Part shown: one piece after another, positions 22,662-35,110 of the stretch
How the letters are laid out: the number at the start of each line of letters is the position of its first letter
Position numbering within the stretch: position 1 is the first letter of the stretch
Origin: Patiria miniata
Taxonomy: Eukaryota > Echinodermata > Asteroidea > Valvatida > Asterinidae
Direction: 5' to 3'
DNA: 64,000 bases
NCBI RefSeq assembly: GCF_015706575.1
Contig: NW_024037072.1
Location: 24,553,162 to 24,617,161 of the forward strand
Notes under the pieces: generated by a model
Told to the model about the DNA's origin: nothing
Database searches by the model: none
What the model saw: only the letters and a program-made list of their open reading frames with translations
Program-made: the position numbers and the translations under genes

Positions 22662-25600
22662 CTACGCGGCACATTTGCCTATAGACTCAGATTTTTTTCT
22701 ATCAGAACAATCGTTTCAGCCACAAACGGCGGCTAAGGAAGTGGGGCACGCATCCTCTCTAGCGACGCATGTACTTTTGACATGTTCTTGATCTTTACAC
22801 AGATTTCATACATCGCTTTATCAGAGATGTGGAAGAGCTTTTTTTAATTTTGTATCAGACATTTTGAAACCTACTCCCACAAACTGAGGTTTTAAATTCC
22901 ACACAAAAGAAATGTACTCGAAAGGCAAACGGTTTCAAACTTTTAAGGTCTCATGCACTTTTCTTCTGCTTTCATAACAAAGGATGAAGACTCGGTGATA
23001 ATTGTATTTTTATGCGGCCTCTGATGTAATTGTCATTGGAGTTCCTCTTCTGAAAGACCCGAAACTGTTTACCAAACAACCAAGCCTACGCAGCAAACTT
23101 TCTCAGAAATCCATCGTAATCGTTTAGTACTAAATGTCTCTCAGCTCGCAATAAAACTGACGCAAAATACCAATAATAAAAGGCAACCGCATCCCCGACC
23201 TTTTCCCCACTCTATCCTGCTTTCTTACCTGCCTGACCTAACGATATCAACCTGAAGATAAACAAAGTGGTTGGACAGGATAAAGTGATCAGACAGACTT
23301 TTTCTTTGATGAAAAGCGACAAGAACGGAGGCAATAGCGAGTGTTTTACAAGATGCCTTCCTGAGTATTTAGCGACGGCACAGACTAAGTAGTGCAGCCA
23401 CGGAGCTGACAAACAGCGCAGTGATTACTGCGATTTGCCCTTTCATTTCAAGTTTCTCTCCCGTACCATTTTCTAGATTCCCCTGGCAAAATAGATTTGA
23501 TTTTTAAATTGCTATTTTCCTTGCAATACAAATCCACTTTTGAATGAGACATTAAGCGAAAAAGTACGCCCACTTTATATATGGAATAATTTCTACTAAG
23601 TTTGAATTACTTGCGGCACGACAATAAGTCAGTTCTCGCATGGTAGATTTGTTTAATACCGCCACCCTATCAGAATCTATAATGAAGGGACCGGAACCAG
23701 TCTACTCGCAGGGCGGACCTAAAATAATGTGCGCAAATGAAAACCAGAATAATACCTACTTTCAGGGGGTTAAAGACGTAGGACTACAATAAATTAAAAA
23801 AAAAGTTTTCTTCGTTAAAATAACTCATTTAAGTTGAACATTTGCCAGAAATTTTTTTGAATTTGTTAAAAAGCGCGAGGAGAGCATAAAGGTTTATATT
23901 TGTTTTTCTTCCAAAGGGGCGGGATTTTCCCCCGAGGAACAATACATCAGTGGAGGTGGTGACATGAAGGGGGGGGGGGGGGTTAGGAAGAAACTAGACA
24001 TTCGCAGCTCACGGTCAGCAATAAGTCTGCTTGAATTCAAAAGGGATTAAAAGGAAAATAAAATAAGGAGAAAAAGCAGTGCGAGCAATGGAAAAAGAAG
24101 AAAATAATACAACTACAGCATCCCAAAAAAAGTAACAGGTTTTTTTTTTACATGTCTTTTTGATCATGCAGTGTGTGACATTTGAATGGAAAAGCCTGCT
24201 TAACACCATCTAATTCGGCAAAGACAATGGCTGCAGGGTTTCACAAACAGTAGGTTTACGGTTCGTTGCTGATACGTCCTCTGAAGCCCAGATCCCCACA
24301 ATGATAGACATGTTCTCGGAATCCATCCCCTGGCAAAATAGGCTGTCACAACAAACCTTGATTTCTCCTAGGAGCCCCTGGACTCAACATCAAATTCGAA
24401 TCCTTTAAGCCACTAGTGCTAGGCCACGTACACAAGCCCCCAAGAGAATTGTCAATTGCGAGCTAATAAAAAAGGAAATCGACCACACTTAATTTTGTTG
24501 TAAAACATAGTTTTCCACTTGTTGTTGGGATGAACTTGCTTGCAACCATTGTTCAGAGACGCAGACGAGCAGCTGATGAAACTGCACGAGAAAAATTGTC
24601 AAACATAGCGAGCCCACAGGTTTTCGACAACTTATAGAGGGTGTGTGCTTCGCTTCGGCCGTGAGTTGCACAGCGGTAGTTGTCTCTCCAGACTCTTCCC
24701 AGGACGTAAAAGGTTAGCATTATTAACTTTAATTGCACTTTTTTGCACTTCAAATAATTCAAAACAGCTGCTTGTCAGCTCTGGGAAAACAAATGATCAT
24801 TGGAGATACGTATGTTAAAACCATCCGCAAAAACTGATAGTTGATCATTGTTTTGGCATTTATGGGTTGTGCACTTTGGTCTTTGAAACTGGGCGTTGTC
24901 GATTATATAACAGGCAACATGAAAGCGTCTTAAGCAACGCCCTATTACTCTCACTTCAAAAATATTTGCACATTTTGCCGCTTGAAAACTAGAGCAACCT
25001 AGTCGTTGTATGTCTAGTCATCGGCAAGCAGCCGTGTAAACAAGGTCCAGCATAGTCAAAGCCGACAAAATAGTATGAAGACGCAAGGCGGTAGTGTAGT
25101 CTTTCTTATTTTCTATCCAAACATTTTTGCTTCCTGAGCCGGAGTGAGTTAGCTTTGTCTGGGAAGAATTTCTGGTAACACTATCAGATACCGTAAAGCA
25201 CAATGAATCTAACAGTAACATCATCAGGACGAGAACTGTTTAAGGAAACTCTACAATCTCGACTTTGTTTTCATTCACAACATACCGCGCAAACGGTTCG
25301 TGAGATTGGAGGACATTCAGTCCGGTTTTGGTTTTTGTATTTAAAACATTCACCCACTGAAACTCTGAATTTTGCAAAATCATTTTTTCTTGTTTGATGC
25401 TGAAAAATATTGAATTTGAATTACAAAATCAATGAGTTAACTTAAAAAGGGATTACAGCTTCAACTATTGTTGAATTTAACGGTCGTTCAAATCCTCGTA
25501 TAAAAAAAGCAAAAATCCAACTAGATTCATCTTACACCATAAGGGCATTATTTGCCTGTTACATGCATCTTTCATTTCGAATTGCTTTATCCTACTTTTT

Positions 25601-26551
25601 GTTTGTCGAGTGACTGAACAGACAGCGTCCATCTTGGATATAAAATAAACCGCCATCGGTAATTGGGGCCTGTCATCTGACTACCAAATCCACAATATGG
25701 TACAATTATGCGAGTAAAAGGAACTTTTATCTACCAAGATGCAAAACCCGTGAAATAACCGCACAAAATGGTAATGCAATCGGCAACTTTTTTCTGAGCC
25801 TCGTGCATCTGCCATGCTTCAATGTGGTTTTCTATGTGTTTTTCGGTTTGAAGTGTGAGCTTTCATCAGTTTGCTCAGTTTTTTCTTAACTGTACATGGG
25901 ATTTAATTTAAACAAACGTGATCCTAAGGTGTGGGTATTACTGCGAGGTCAGCATGGTCATCAAGTATTGAATTACATTATCAGGTATTACAAGCGAGTT
26001 TAGGGGGGGGGAATGCCTAACTTTGAACCCAATCAACTACTATGTACATATTTCCAAAGCTGGTGGACCACAACTAGTTGTTTTTTTATGGCTAGATATA
26101 CACATTCAAAAGAAGCTTTATCATTCAAATCATTACTCCATATACTATAATGGTACTGAAGATCGCAACACATGATTACCAAAAGTGTTTTTTGTATTGT
26201 AGTTTGTAACTATACTCCTGTAAGTTTTGATACAAACTCAAAATATCCGTTGAGTTGGCATCTTATACCCAGCACAATTTGTGATTGGTGCCCTCAGTGT
26301 CACATATCTTGCTGCATATGTGATATCTGATTGATAAGGGATTTGAAAAACCAATTGTGTGACTATAACCGATCAACGGAAGTGCCCAAAATGACGCGTT
26401 TTAGTTTCTACGTTTTCGAATTAAAGATAATGCCGTATCACTACTACTCCATATTCCACCCAAAATGCGACAACAAAACTTTCATTTGCCTGAAATGCCT
26501 TGAACGTATTTGATTGTTTGATGTATCGGCAGGGTACTTGCAAAGAGTAAC
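22662..26551. other. Intergenic, upstream of GPB5, no gene seen
   Basis: No coding similarity or repeat family recognised. A G-run lies near 23970. This interval should contain the GPB5 promoter. A possible splice acceptor (TATCGGCAG ending at 26532) just before the GPB5 start suggests a spliced untranslated exon further upstream, but I cannot locate it. Confidence 0.45.
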
Positions 26552-26749
26552 ATGACTTCCCTCACAACTCACGCCTGTCTATTGGTGGCTACCCTGGTGC
26601 TGATGTGCGCATGCGCACTGGCCATTGACCCCGGCACGGCAACTGGTTGCTACGTGCACAACGCAATGAGGCACACAGTCGAGAAAGATGGCTGCCGACC
26701 CTACGAGATCACCGTGAGTGGATGCTGGGGTCGATGTGCCACAATTGAG
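26552..26749 (+). CDS. GPB5: GPB5 coding exon 1
   Basis: 66 codons: the signal peptide, the first four knot cysteines and CWGRCATIE. The donor is GAG/GTAACA. The open frame reads eight bases further into the intron and stops; those residues are not part of the protein. Confidence 0.94.
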
Positions 26750-29700
26750 GTAACATGTTGATATGAATTTTCAATTATATTCTAATTCTATGCAGACATA
26801 TTCCTTAGCAAAATGAGCAAAGACGTCAATCTACTCACTCCAGCTTAAACCACGTCCAGTTCACACGGACTGGTTCTAACCGTACAGTCATAATTAAAAA
26901 CAATAGTCAATCATAGTCCAGTCATAATATAAAAGTACATATTGCAGTAAAAAAAAGTTTTTACTATTTAAGTACAGATACCATGGTTTAAGTGCCTTCC
27001 ATGAAGAAAGTTATACAATGAAAGTATCAAACGGAATGTAACGTAATACGTGCGAATTACGAAACAACGTATATCGCATAGCGCGAGCGTTTATGATACG
27101 CGCATATTAGAGACCATAAGCCGCCTTTCCATGTTCGCGTGTTTTTTTTTATCCATGTGCGTCGGGACAAGTTACTTGTTAATAGGCTACCCATTTTGCG
27201 TGGTTATTTATCTGGCACACCATGGTCAATGTGCATTCCAAACCTAAATGTTAAGATTTGTTATACCTCTGTCTTGAATACTGTATTTTCATTGGCCTAG
27301 AACTATCACATGTAAAGTTTATAAACAAAAAATGAATGGCACACTCCCTGTGGGATGTCATATAATTACGTGATATCCCACACGGAGTGTGCTGTAACTT
27401 AGTACGTACGGTACATGTGTACGGTGTGAGACACTTGTATCGTTGGTACCCACGCTATTTTCACCATGCTTTCACGCATGGGTGGGAGCAGCGAGCTAGC
27501 GGACGATCAGCTGTTTCGAGCACGCGACCTGCATGTGAGTTGACGTTTGATTGTCATGATTGTTGTGTTTATTGCTGTTTGTTTTCGTGATTTTTATATC
27601 AAAATCCAAAAAAATCCAAGACAGAGGTATAAAAAAAAACCAATTGTTGACTGCTGTGATGTGGGATATATGACTTTTAAACACCCTCGGGTCGCATTGC
27701 ACCATCGGCTTCGCCTCGGGTGCTATGCGCCCCTCGGGTGTTGAAAACGTCAGATCCCACATCACAGCATGCAGTCAACAATTGCTAAATATAAAATGTT
27801 GATATAGCCCTCTCTTTTTTTCCGAGCCGTAAACGTATCCCGTACCCGCACCATTCCTAATGGCCCTACTTTTGTTACCAATCGGATTGGCCATACCAGA
27901 TAATTGTCCATACCAGACCGGATTATTGGTTCCGTTGACCTTTAGCAGCACCCATTCTCTGACGCGATCTCCGACCGATTCACGTCACAAGTCGTGTGGG
28001 ACGTCATATGGGCTGTCAGACAACAGCTTTCGTCATTCTCGAGTTGCCCGTAAATAAATATTGTGTTAATACTTTGCGGACCCATCAACTGATGAAACGA
28101 ACACCGTCTCGTGTCAATAAGAAGAGGAGCCGATTGTATGGATCTTTACTGCTGAGCTGAGCACAGACAAACTTATATACAGTTTCACCCCAGGGTATAA
28201 AAGGAGGTTTGTTTTAATCCTACAAAAAAGGCCAATTGGCTTTTTTGCCGAATAATTAGGCATAATTAAAAAAATAATATAATAATAACGTTATCGTAAT
28301 TTCTTTGCACGATGGGAGACATCGGTCACTAGGGAGAAATTTTCATGTCTCCCTAATGTCACAGCCCCCCTTTAGAGGCACAATTTTATTGTCGCAATTA
28401 GATTATATTTTGTTGCTCATGGTCTAATTAGTAAACATACCGAAATTCGTGGGAAAAGGACAAGGGAATATTGGGTTACGGCACATTTAAGTTTGAAAAA
28501 TTGTGTGCACAAGTCTATGGGGATGTCTCCCAAATGTCCAATCCAGGGTAATTATAATAATTCCCGTTCCCAAGTACCCCCTCATCGGCAAAAAAAGTAC
28601 AGTTGGGGGTGACCGACCGACGCCATCTTGCCTGACTGCAATTTTGCCGCGACGCGCGGCCGTACCATTGCGTGTACATAGCACAAATCCCCTGGTGTAC
28701 GTGCGTCACACACAAAGTACAAGGAACGAGGCACGCCAACCAACTAAATGTCCTGCCCATGGGACGTCGTTGCTAGGTAAAAGGGCGCCTTCTTTCGTTG
28801 ACGCACGGAGCCCATAATGGTGACTATTTTAAATAAAGAAGTGATATATTTAGGTTCCATGAAATTTGGTGGAATATTTCTGATTTGCAACGGTAAGTGT
28901 TCCTGTAGTGATCTAATTGAATAAGTTTTTTAAGCGTTCGCTGGTTCTTCTTTAAGACAACGCCATTTTCTTGCAGATATGAGGTGAACTCTGAAATTGT
29001 TCACTTTTGTTTCTCAGCGTTAGAGATATAATAAGCCTTACACCTTAAGAAGAAAGTCTGAAATTGTTTTGAGCAAATGCAATACATATTTTGATACCTG
29101 GATAGGGTAGAACAGGCATTGTTATTGGAAACAAAACCGTGAAATTGTTGAAAATTAGTTCCTCAAGATTGATACTGTACCATCCCCGAAGAGTCACGGT
29201 CTTTTTATTGGCAAGAAAGGACACTTTTTGCAAAGGAACTCTATTATATATCTACCCTAAAGATAATTTCCCCTGGTAGAAAAGAGGATCATATAATATA
29301 GCCTGCGTTAAATTCTAGAGGGAAATGTACCACACAATACACTCACCACAATGATGTGCAGGCTATGAACGACAATCAATTCAAATTAGATTCCATTCTC
29401 TTGTCGATTGTCACCCACTTTCTTGTTAGAATCGCACTCAACAGAATAGACAAGAAATATGTTTTGACTTGTTCACACTAACCCCAAGACAATTCATAGA
29501 ACAATAGGCTGTTCGGATCGACAGCTTTGTAGCTGAAAATGATCAATTCATGGAGGATACAGCTTGGAACCTCTTACTGATGTCATAATAGGTGCTTAGC
29601 TATAGCAACCATGTACAGAATGTGTACACACACATGACGGGGTACCGTACACTGACTGTCTGACAGAAGCCGGGGGCAACGTTCGTCCAAGAAGAATACA

Positions 29701-31577
29701 TATTTAGCCTACGGCTGGAAATACGTATGCGTATGCCACAAAGTGTCCCCCGTGTCAGAAGTAAACAAGTGGGGTATTCTGTCTTTTCTCAGCAGGAACA
29801 GCGCGACATTAGCTTAGTTTTCTTTCAATCAAACCTTAAAAACAAGATAAGTAAACAATATGAAAAACAAACATTTCGGCGATTCAGGACGATGTGACCC
29901 TTTAACTGCACTACAATCAACTAAAACATCCAGCTGACTCGTTTGAACCTTCTTAAAGATATGCGACGGAAAGGAACCCCCCCCCTTGTATTTGCGATTG
30001 TGTTCCCAGAATCTCAGGAATCTAGGGGATGTGTTAGGTAAGAAAAATCTAGAGTGGGTACATAATTATAGGGACATGGGGGGGGGTACCCCTGTCTCAA
30101 ATTGTGAACGGTATAAGCTGACTGCATACCTGGTCTTGTGCAAGTTTGTCTCTCTTCGAATTAATCTGACTATCTAAGGTTTTGAGACAATAGGTCTGGT
30201 AATATTCCACTATGTTGGTCTTATTTACTTTTTTTTCTAGGACGTCTTAGATTTCCGTGTCTTTCATTTCTTCTGCACGCGTCCATCCGCATCCACACAA
30301 CGTCATGATCTTCCCAGTACTTCCCAGTGCTTATCTGAATTGTTTTAATTCGTATGTCACTCCAAATTCATTGATGACGTCAGAGTTCGAAATCCCCCGA
30401 CGATACTTCCTTTGATAATTTCCTGTGGCATAATCCAACCATGGTCAAACTATCAACAACGACCTCTTTTTTTGCGCGCGCGCGGGAAACGATCAACGCC
30501 TACTCATCCATTCTATTGTAACAACCACAACGAAGACAAGTAAGCCTTATATTGGATGTAGTCTAATAAAAACCAACCCATATCTGTCCCTTTTGTTGAC
30601 AGGGAAAACAGGTATCGTCATTACACGTTGGTACACGAATGATTGTGTTTATTTTTTCCATTATAATAGCGGCCCCCACATAGCCTTATTAAAAAGCATA
30701 TTGTTGAAAGCTATAGAGCCCCAGGTCCTTCGTGGAATGTTTAAAATTAGATCTGAAACAAAACCTGAACACGTGTAATGATTCATATCTTAAATAATGG
30801 CTAACTAAGACGAAAACACACAAACTGTAATCGATCTGCAATTGACAACAAAGGAACATTTCTAGGCATTGGCTTCGAGGAAAATGAGAGGCACAATTGT
30901 GGATATCCTGTCCTTTCATTGGGAAAAGACGGATTTTTTTTATAGAGCGTATGTAGTGCAATGCAATTTTCAAAGCTTGATATTTAAAATGGATATCCAC
31001 AGAAGTGATGTGAATATCCGTGCTGAGACTCAGCAAAGGAAAAAAAAAGTAATGGTAAAACAAAGTGGTTACCCGGACATTATGAATTTCTTAATTATTT
31101 TCACTTTGGCCAGTAAAGTTAAAGGTTAATGAACAAATTATAGTCGAAAAGATCGTGTAAGTAGTGCAACCGCATACAGTGGAATAAAACCGTCTTTCTC
31201 CTTGCTTGTTTCCTAGATGTAAGGGACACTGCTTTCACTTGGTTTTAGTAGCGCTCAAAGTTACGTCTTATCTCTAAATAGTACTGATGCAAAACCAAAA
31301 TTACTTAAGTCTTATCTGTGACATTTTTTTCCTTTTTTTAAATTTCTTCTACCCAAATCGTCAGGTTCCGGCACTCGAACCCCCATTTGTGACTGCCTCC
31401 CACCCCGTGTGCGGCTTCACCTCCTACGAAGAGAGACACGTCCAGTTACCAGACTGTGACCCCGGGGTAGACCCCACCTACACCTACCAGAATGCCCGCC
31501 GGTGCGAGTGCTCAACCATAGATTCCAGCAACACCATGTACAGCTACAGACCCGACTATTTCGTGTCCAAGAAGTAA
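26552..31577 (+). CDS. GPB5: Thyrostimulin beta subunit, glycoprotein hormone beta-5 (two coding exons)
   Basis: A secreted cystine-knot subunit, partner of GPA2 in thyrostimulin. Exons 26552-26749 and 31365-31577 join in phase 0 to give 136 residues; the human protein has 130. Residues 1-24 are a signal peptide. Family hallmarks are CWGRC (58-62, the CXGXC knot motif), PALEPPFVTASHPVC (human has PILEPPY...VC) and LPDCDPGVDPTYTY followed by RRCEC. The single intron lies exactly where the human sequence passes from TWE to KPILEPP. Mature cysteines are at 33, 48, 58, 62, 82, 97, 113 and 115. The two that follow the last C-X-C in human GPB5 are absent and the tail is a different, Tyr/Ser-rich sequence. 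No N-glycosylation sequon is present. The start is the only ATG ahead of the signal peptide. Confidence 0.95.
27339..27393. repeat. Short perfect-looking hairpin
   Basis: GCACACTCCCTGTGGGAT faces its near-complete inverse ATCCCACACGGAGTGTGC across a 20-base AT-rich loop. It shares the GTGGGAT...ATATGAC theme with the next hairpin and may be the end of the same transposon family. Confidence 0.7.
27641..27784. repeat. 144-bp palindromic element
   Basis: Ends are CAATTGTTGACTGC and GCAGTCAACAATTG. Inside, TGTGATGTGGGAT faces ATCCCACATCACA. The centre carries CCTCGGGT repeats in both orientations. Probably a small foldback MITE. Confidence 0.7.
31365..31577 (+). CDS. GPB5: GPB5 coding exon 2
   Basis: 70 codons plus a TAA stop, following a pyrimidine-rich tract and CGTCAG. 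It begins VPALEPPF and contains LPDCDPGVDP and RRCEC. The open frame extends upstream into the intron; the exon begins at the AG, where similarity to the family begins. Confidence 0.94.
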   Translation, partial: VPALEPPFVTASHPVCGFTSYEERHVQLPDCDPGVDPTYTYQNARRCECSTIDSSNTMYSYRPDYFVSKK

Positions 31578-34500
31578 ATGAAGACCTCCCAACAATTTGG
31601 ATGAGAGCATGATATTAAAAGTGCATTTTATGGTGTAAATTAGTTTGGACAGGAAATTGACCTTTTTACCATGATTCTTCAATTGGAATGTCCGGGCTGC
31701 GATTTGTTTTCCTCAAACGACATTTTTTCCCATCTTCTGATTGGTGCATTACATGCATATCTAATGCCTTGTTCTCCACAACACAAACCCAAGATGGGCT
31801 TTGCTTTCCTCACTTTAGTTATTTAAAAGGTAAGCATTTAAAAAACGCTCACTTGGATTCGAACTCGGATCACCTGATTAGAAGTCAGGACTACTTCCTA
31901 CCAGTCCACGAATCAGCTGCCAATCGTCGGTGATTTAAATACCATTATTCCTTGAAAAACTTACTCCCTAAAGCCCTGGACATCATGATTAGCATAACGC
32001 AGATAGGAAGAGTGCCCTCCTTTGATATTGTCGGCTCTCGTTTGGCGTCCGGGCTACAAACCATTGTCACTACGATGAGGGATCCCTCTAATATTAGCTA
32101 GTTTTCTTGCTCGCCTCCGCTTTCCCCACAATAGAAACCTACGATGCTTCTTCCCCCTCCCGTGTCTCTGAGTTTAACTAAAACAAGTGGGCCTGATCAT
32201 TTTGTTCAAGTTCTCAGAAAGCCAAAGCAGTATCTAGAAATAAAGCATCTTGAAATGTATTTTAGAATTATCCCAAACGGGGTCACACAATGTGAATCCT
32301 TTATGTGTTATGCCTCCATTATAGTGGAAATGATTACAATATCCCCTGGTGGGTGTTACAAGAGGTCGCTCAGATACAGATGACGGTGGCCCCCGTTGCT
32401 TATTTATTTGCGTAAAGAAACACACAATTCAGTGGGGAAAAGGTATTACGTGTTTTTCTTGTGGTATCCTGCATAAATGCGTTTTATACACAGAACTGTA
32501 AAGAAAAATCCAACCGAGTTTCTATGCATTAATTCATAACCAACCCATACTCTCTCTCTCTTTAATTTTGTTTACATCAATTTTTTTTCAAAAAAGGAAG
32601 TTATTCCCGTCATTTTCCCACCCCCTATTTAACCAAACTGTGCATGATTGATTGCGTACGCTCCACTTCGGACATGTTCGACATTTCCAACACGTTCAAC
32701 CGGTTCGTACGAGAATAGGATAATCAGCTGTTGCGATTGCAAGAGTCTTATTACAAAATACCCAGCGGAATACAACTATAATGCCAAGGGATTTCGCTTA
32801 TGAATTGTCCAGTTCAATATCAAGACGTGTTCAAACCCTCCAAAGCTGAGCGGAACCCCGGGATGATGACTGACTAAGCTCCTTTCCCCACTTTTTCTTT
32901 GAAGGGGAGTGTGATTGTGTTCGATTTACTTGGCATTTCGCGAGCAATTTATCGATAAGTTGTAGTAATTTTCCAAAACTCAATCCAAGCGCATCCCCAT
33001 CACCGTTTTCAGGTTCTTCTTTTCATTTCCCTCTTTGTTTTGCCACGTCATACTTAAAGGGAATGACGGCCTGGGATGCACCCACTTCGGCTATCAAACA
33101 CGTTTAAAAGTATAATGTCGTTTAAAAGTATAAACGTCAACACAACCATCCTTTAAAAACCAGAACGAATTTCGGAGGGTCACAATTTTGTCCCCGCAAA
33201 ATCTAGCTGTTCAGTGCTAGTTGTGATCCAGCCGCATAGTTTTTCGCACTCTGCGGACATGTAAAGAGAAACATTTGATGTGTATTTCAATGTGTGTATT
33301 GTGTACCACACACCACGTGTATACGCTGCATTGATTAGACACGACTTGAAATAATACTTTTTTAGGGAACGGTAAGACATTAGGTTTGTTTCCTTTCAGC
33401 CAGACCTTTACAAATAGTATATGTAAACAACCCAAAACATAAAAATCGGGGATTTCAGGCCGGAATACCACTCTAAGTCATATTTGGGCGACTTGAATGC
33501 TTAAGTAATGGAAATTCATGTTTCACATCTTAGATGTGTTTGACAAGATACCACGTAAGTGTAAGGAATAGCCTGCGGTGCATCTGATGTCTGTGCACTC
33601 TAGCGTCACGTTCTTGGCCCCTGGCACAGACTGGCAACGAAATTGGCATCAGATCGGATCGATCGAAAAAGCTGAAATGTCAGGTTCTTGTGAAGTTTAA
33701 CCAAATGATGAACGTCAAATGTTCTAAGACTGGAATTTCTCAAACTCTTCCCTTCAGTAGCACAAACAGCAAAATATAATGCAAAGCATTTAATAATAAT
33801 AATTATTATTTAAAATACGGGCAATGGTACGGTACCCTATGGAGGCATTCTCATAGGGCTGTGCACAATTCACATAGTACGTGGGCACGTACCCCCGCGA
33901 TTTTTTGGTATGTTTATGTTTTGGACAACGAACAACGAAATAGCCTATTACGAATTTAAAAAAAAATGTCTCCCTAATGTCCAGTGTCTCTGTTAGGTAT
34001 AACTTATGACGTCATGTCTCCTGAAGGGTACATTAACAGGAACTAACTAGAAGTTTTGCGCTTGTTCTTGTTACAAAGCAGGGTTATGGTTTTTAGTACA
34101 TTAATCAATGTCACCGTTAAAATGGCAGAAAATTGTCAAATCTCGGATTAATTTATCAGTTAATGCATGTATCATTTGTATGGATTGATTGGCACTTAAC
34201 GACCAGTTTGATGACGGCACAGCATTTGGTTGCCTGACACCAAATGTTGGTATCAGCATTTGTGCCACAATCAACGCTTTTGAGCAATGAATGATGGATT
34301 TGAATAAAACAAGAAAAAACAAGATCATCTAGCGTAACTTCCGGTCTGATGACGTAATCATTTGGAACCTTCGCAAATTGATTTGCTACTGTCCAAAAAA
34401 GTTGCTCTGGTAATCTGATCCACATTTTGGAAAATGGTTCTCAAATAAAAACAAAAACAAAATCAACTTTGCTTTACGTGCCTGTAGAGAGCGCCCTTTC

Positions 34501-34667
34501 AATTGATGACATCATCATGACTTCTTTGTGTGTGTTTTTGCTAAATTAACTTCCGAGGTGGTCCCATCATGCATGACGAGTTCTATTTGTAATCAGCCCC
34601 ATCGTCCAAGAGTCGAACAATTTCAAAACGGTGATTGTGTTGAAACTCGAAGACCAATCCCATCAAC
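31578..34667. other. Downstream of GPB5, no gene seen
   Basis: Possible GPB5 polyadenylation signals are ATTAAA at 31614-31619 and AATAAA at 32239-32244. A fragment at 33968-34030 has ATGTCTCC at both ends exactly 48 bases (three 16-mers) apart and may be a relic of the 16-bp-repeat class. I recognise nothing else. Confidence 0.45.
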
Positions 34668-34670
34668 TAA

Positions 34671-35041
34671 GGCCAAAAAAAAAAGTCTCCGATTTCTGGT
34701 ATGCGCGCGCGTCGCCGTAGCCATGCGCGTCGGCAAAATGAAAACGTTTTTTTTTTCAATGAAAGATGATGTCTCAAAACCGCCAAACTCACTGGTTTGA
34801 CTGGAATCCTGCTACTGCACAATTTTAACGTGTTTTTAGATGGGGTTATGATCGAGAATAAGCTTTATGTGGCCTCTCTGGACTCCCATATATTTGCACT
34901 AAGTTTAGTCGGGCACCATTTGCAGTCATCAGCCGACATTTGAAGCAAAAAAGTCAGGTAAAAAAAAAAAAAAAGCCGCGTCGCCGCACCACTTTTTGGA
35001 CAAGCTCCATACCAGAAACCGGAGACTTATTTTTTTTGGCC
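34671..35041. mobile_element. PIF/Harbinger-type MITE, copy 2
   Basis: A 371-bp element, GGCCAAAAAAAA ends, flanked by TAA at 34668-34670 and 35042-35044. Almost identical to copy 1 at 18021-18383, including the inner GCGCGCGCGTCGCCGTAGCC. This implies recent spread. Confidence 0.87.
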
Positions 35042-35110
35042 TAAGAATGAATCGTACAAAAACCGGATATCGAGGCTGTCCGGTCAGCCAAGAAGAAGAA
35101 ATGATATAAG

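Larger units (their letters stand above)
26750..31364 (+). other. GPB5 intron
   Basis: A 4.6-kb phase-0 intron. It contains two hairpin-forming repeats (27339-27393 and 27641-27784) and fragments resembling the 16-bp-repeat class near 28311-28360 and 28508-28530 (ATGTCTCCCTAATGTC type). No other gene is recognised. Confidence 0.75.

Noticed and set aside
31850-31921. tRNA-Arg-like sequence on the minus strand (anticodon loop CTTCTAA, TTCGAAT loop)
   Set aside because: The anticodon stem pairs, but the five bases on each side of the T loop do not, and the acceptor stem has mismatches. At best a tRNA-derived relic.
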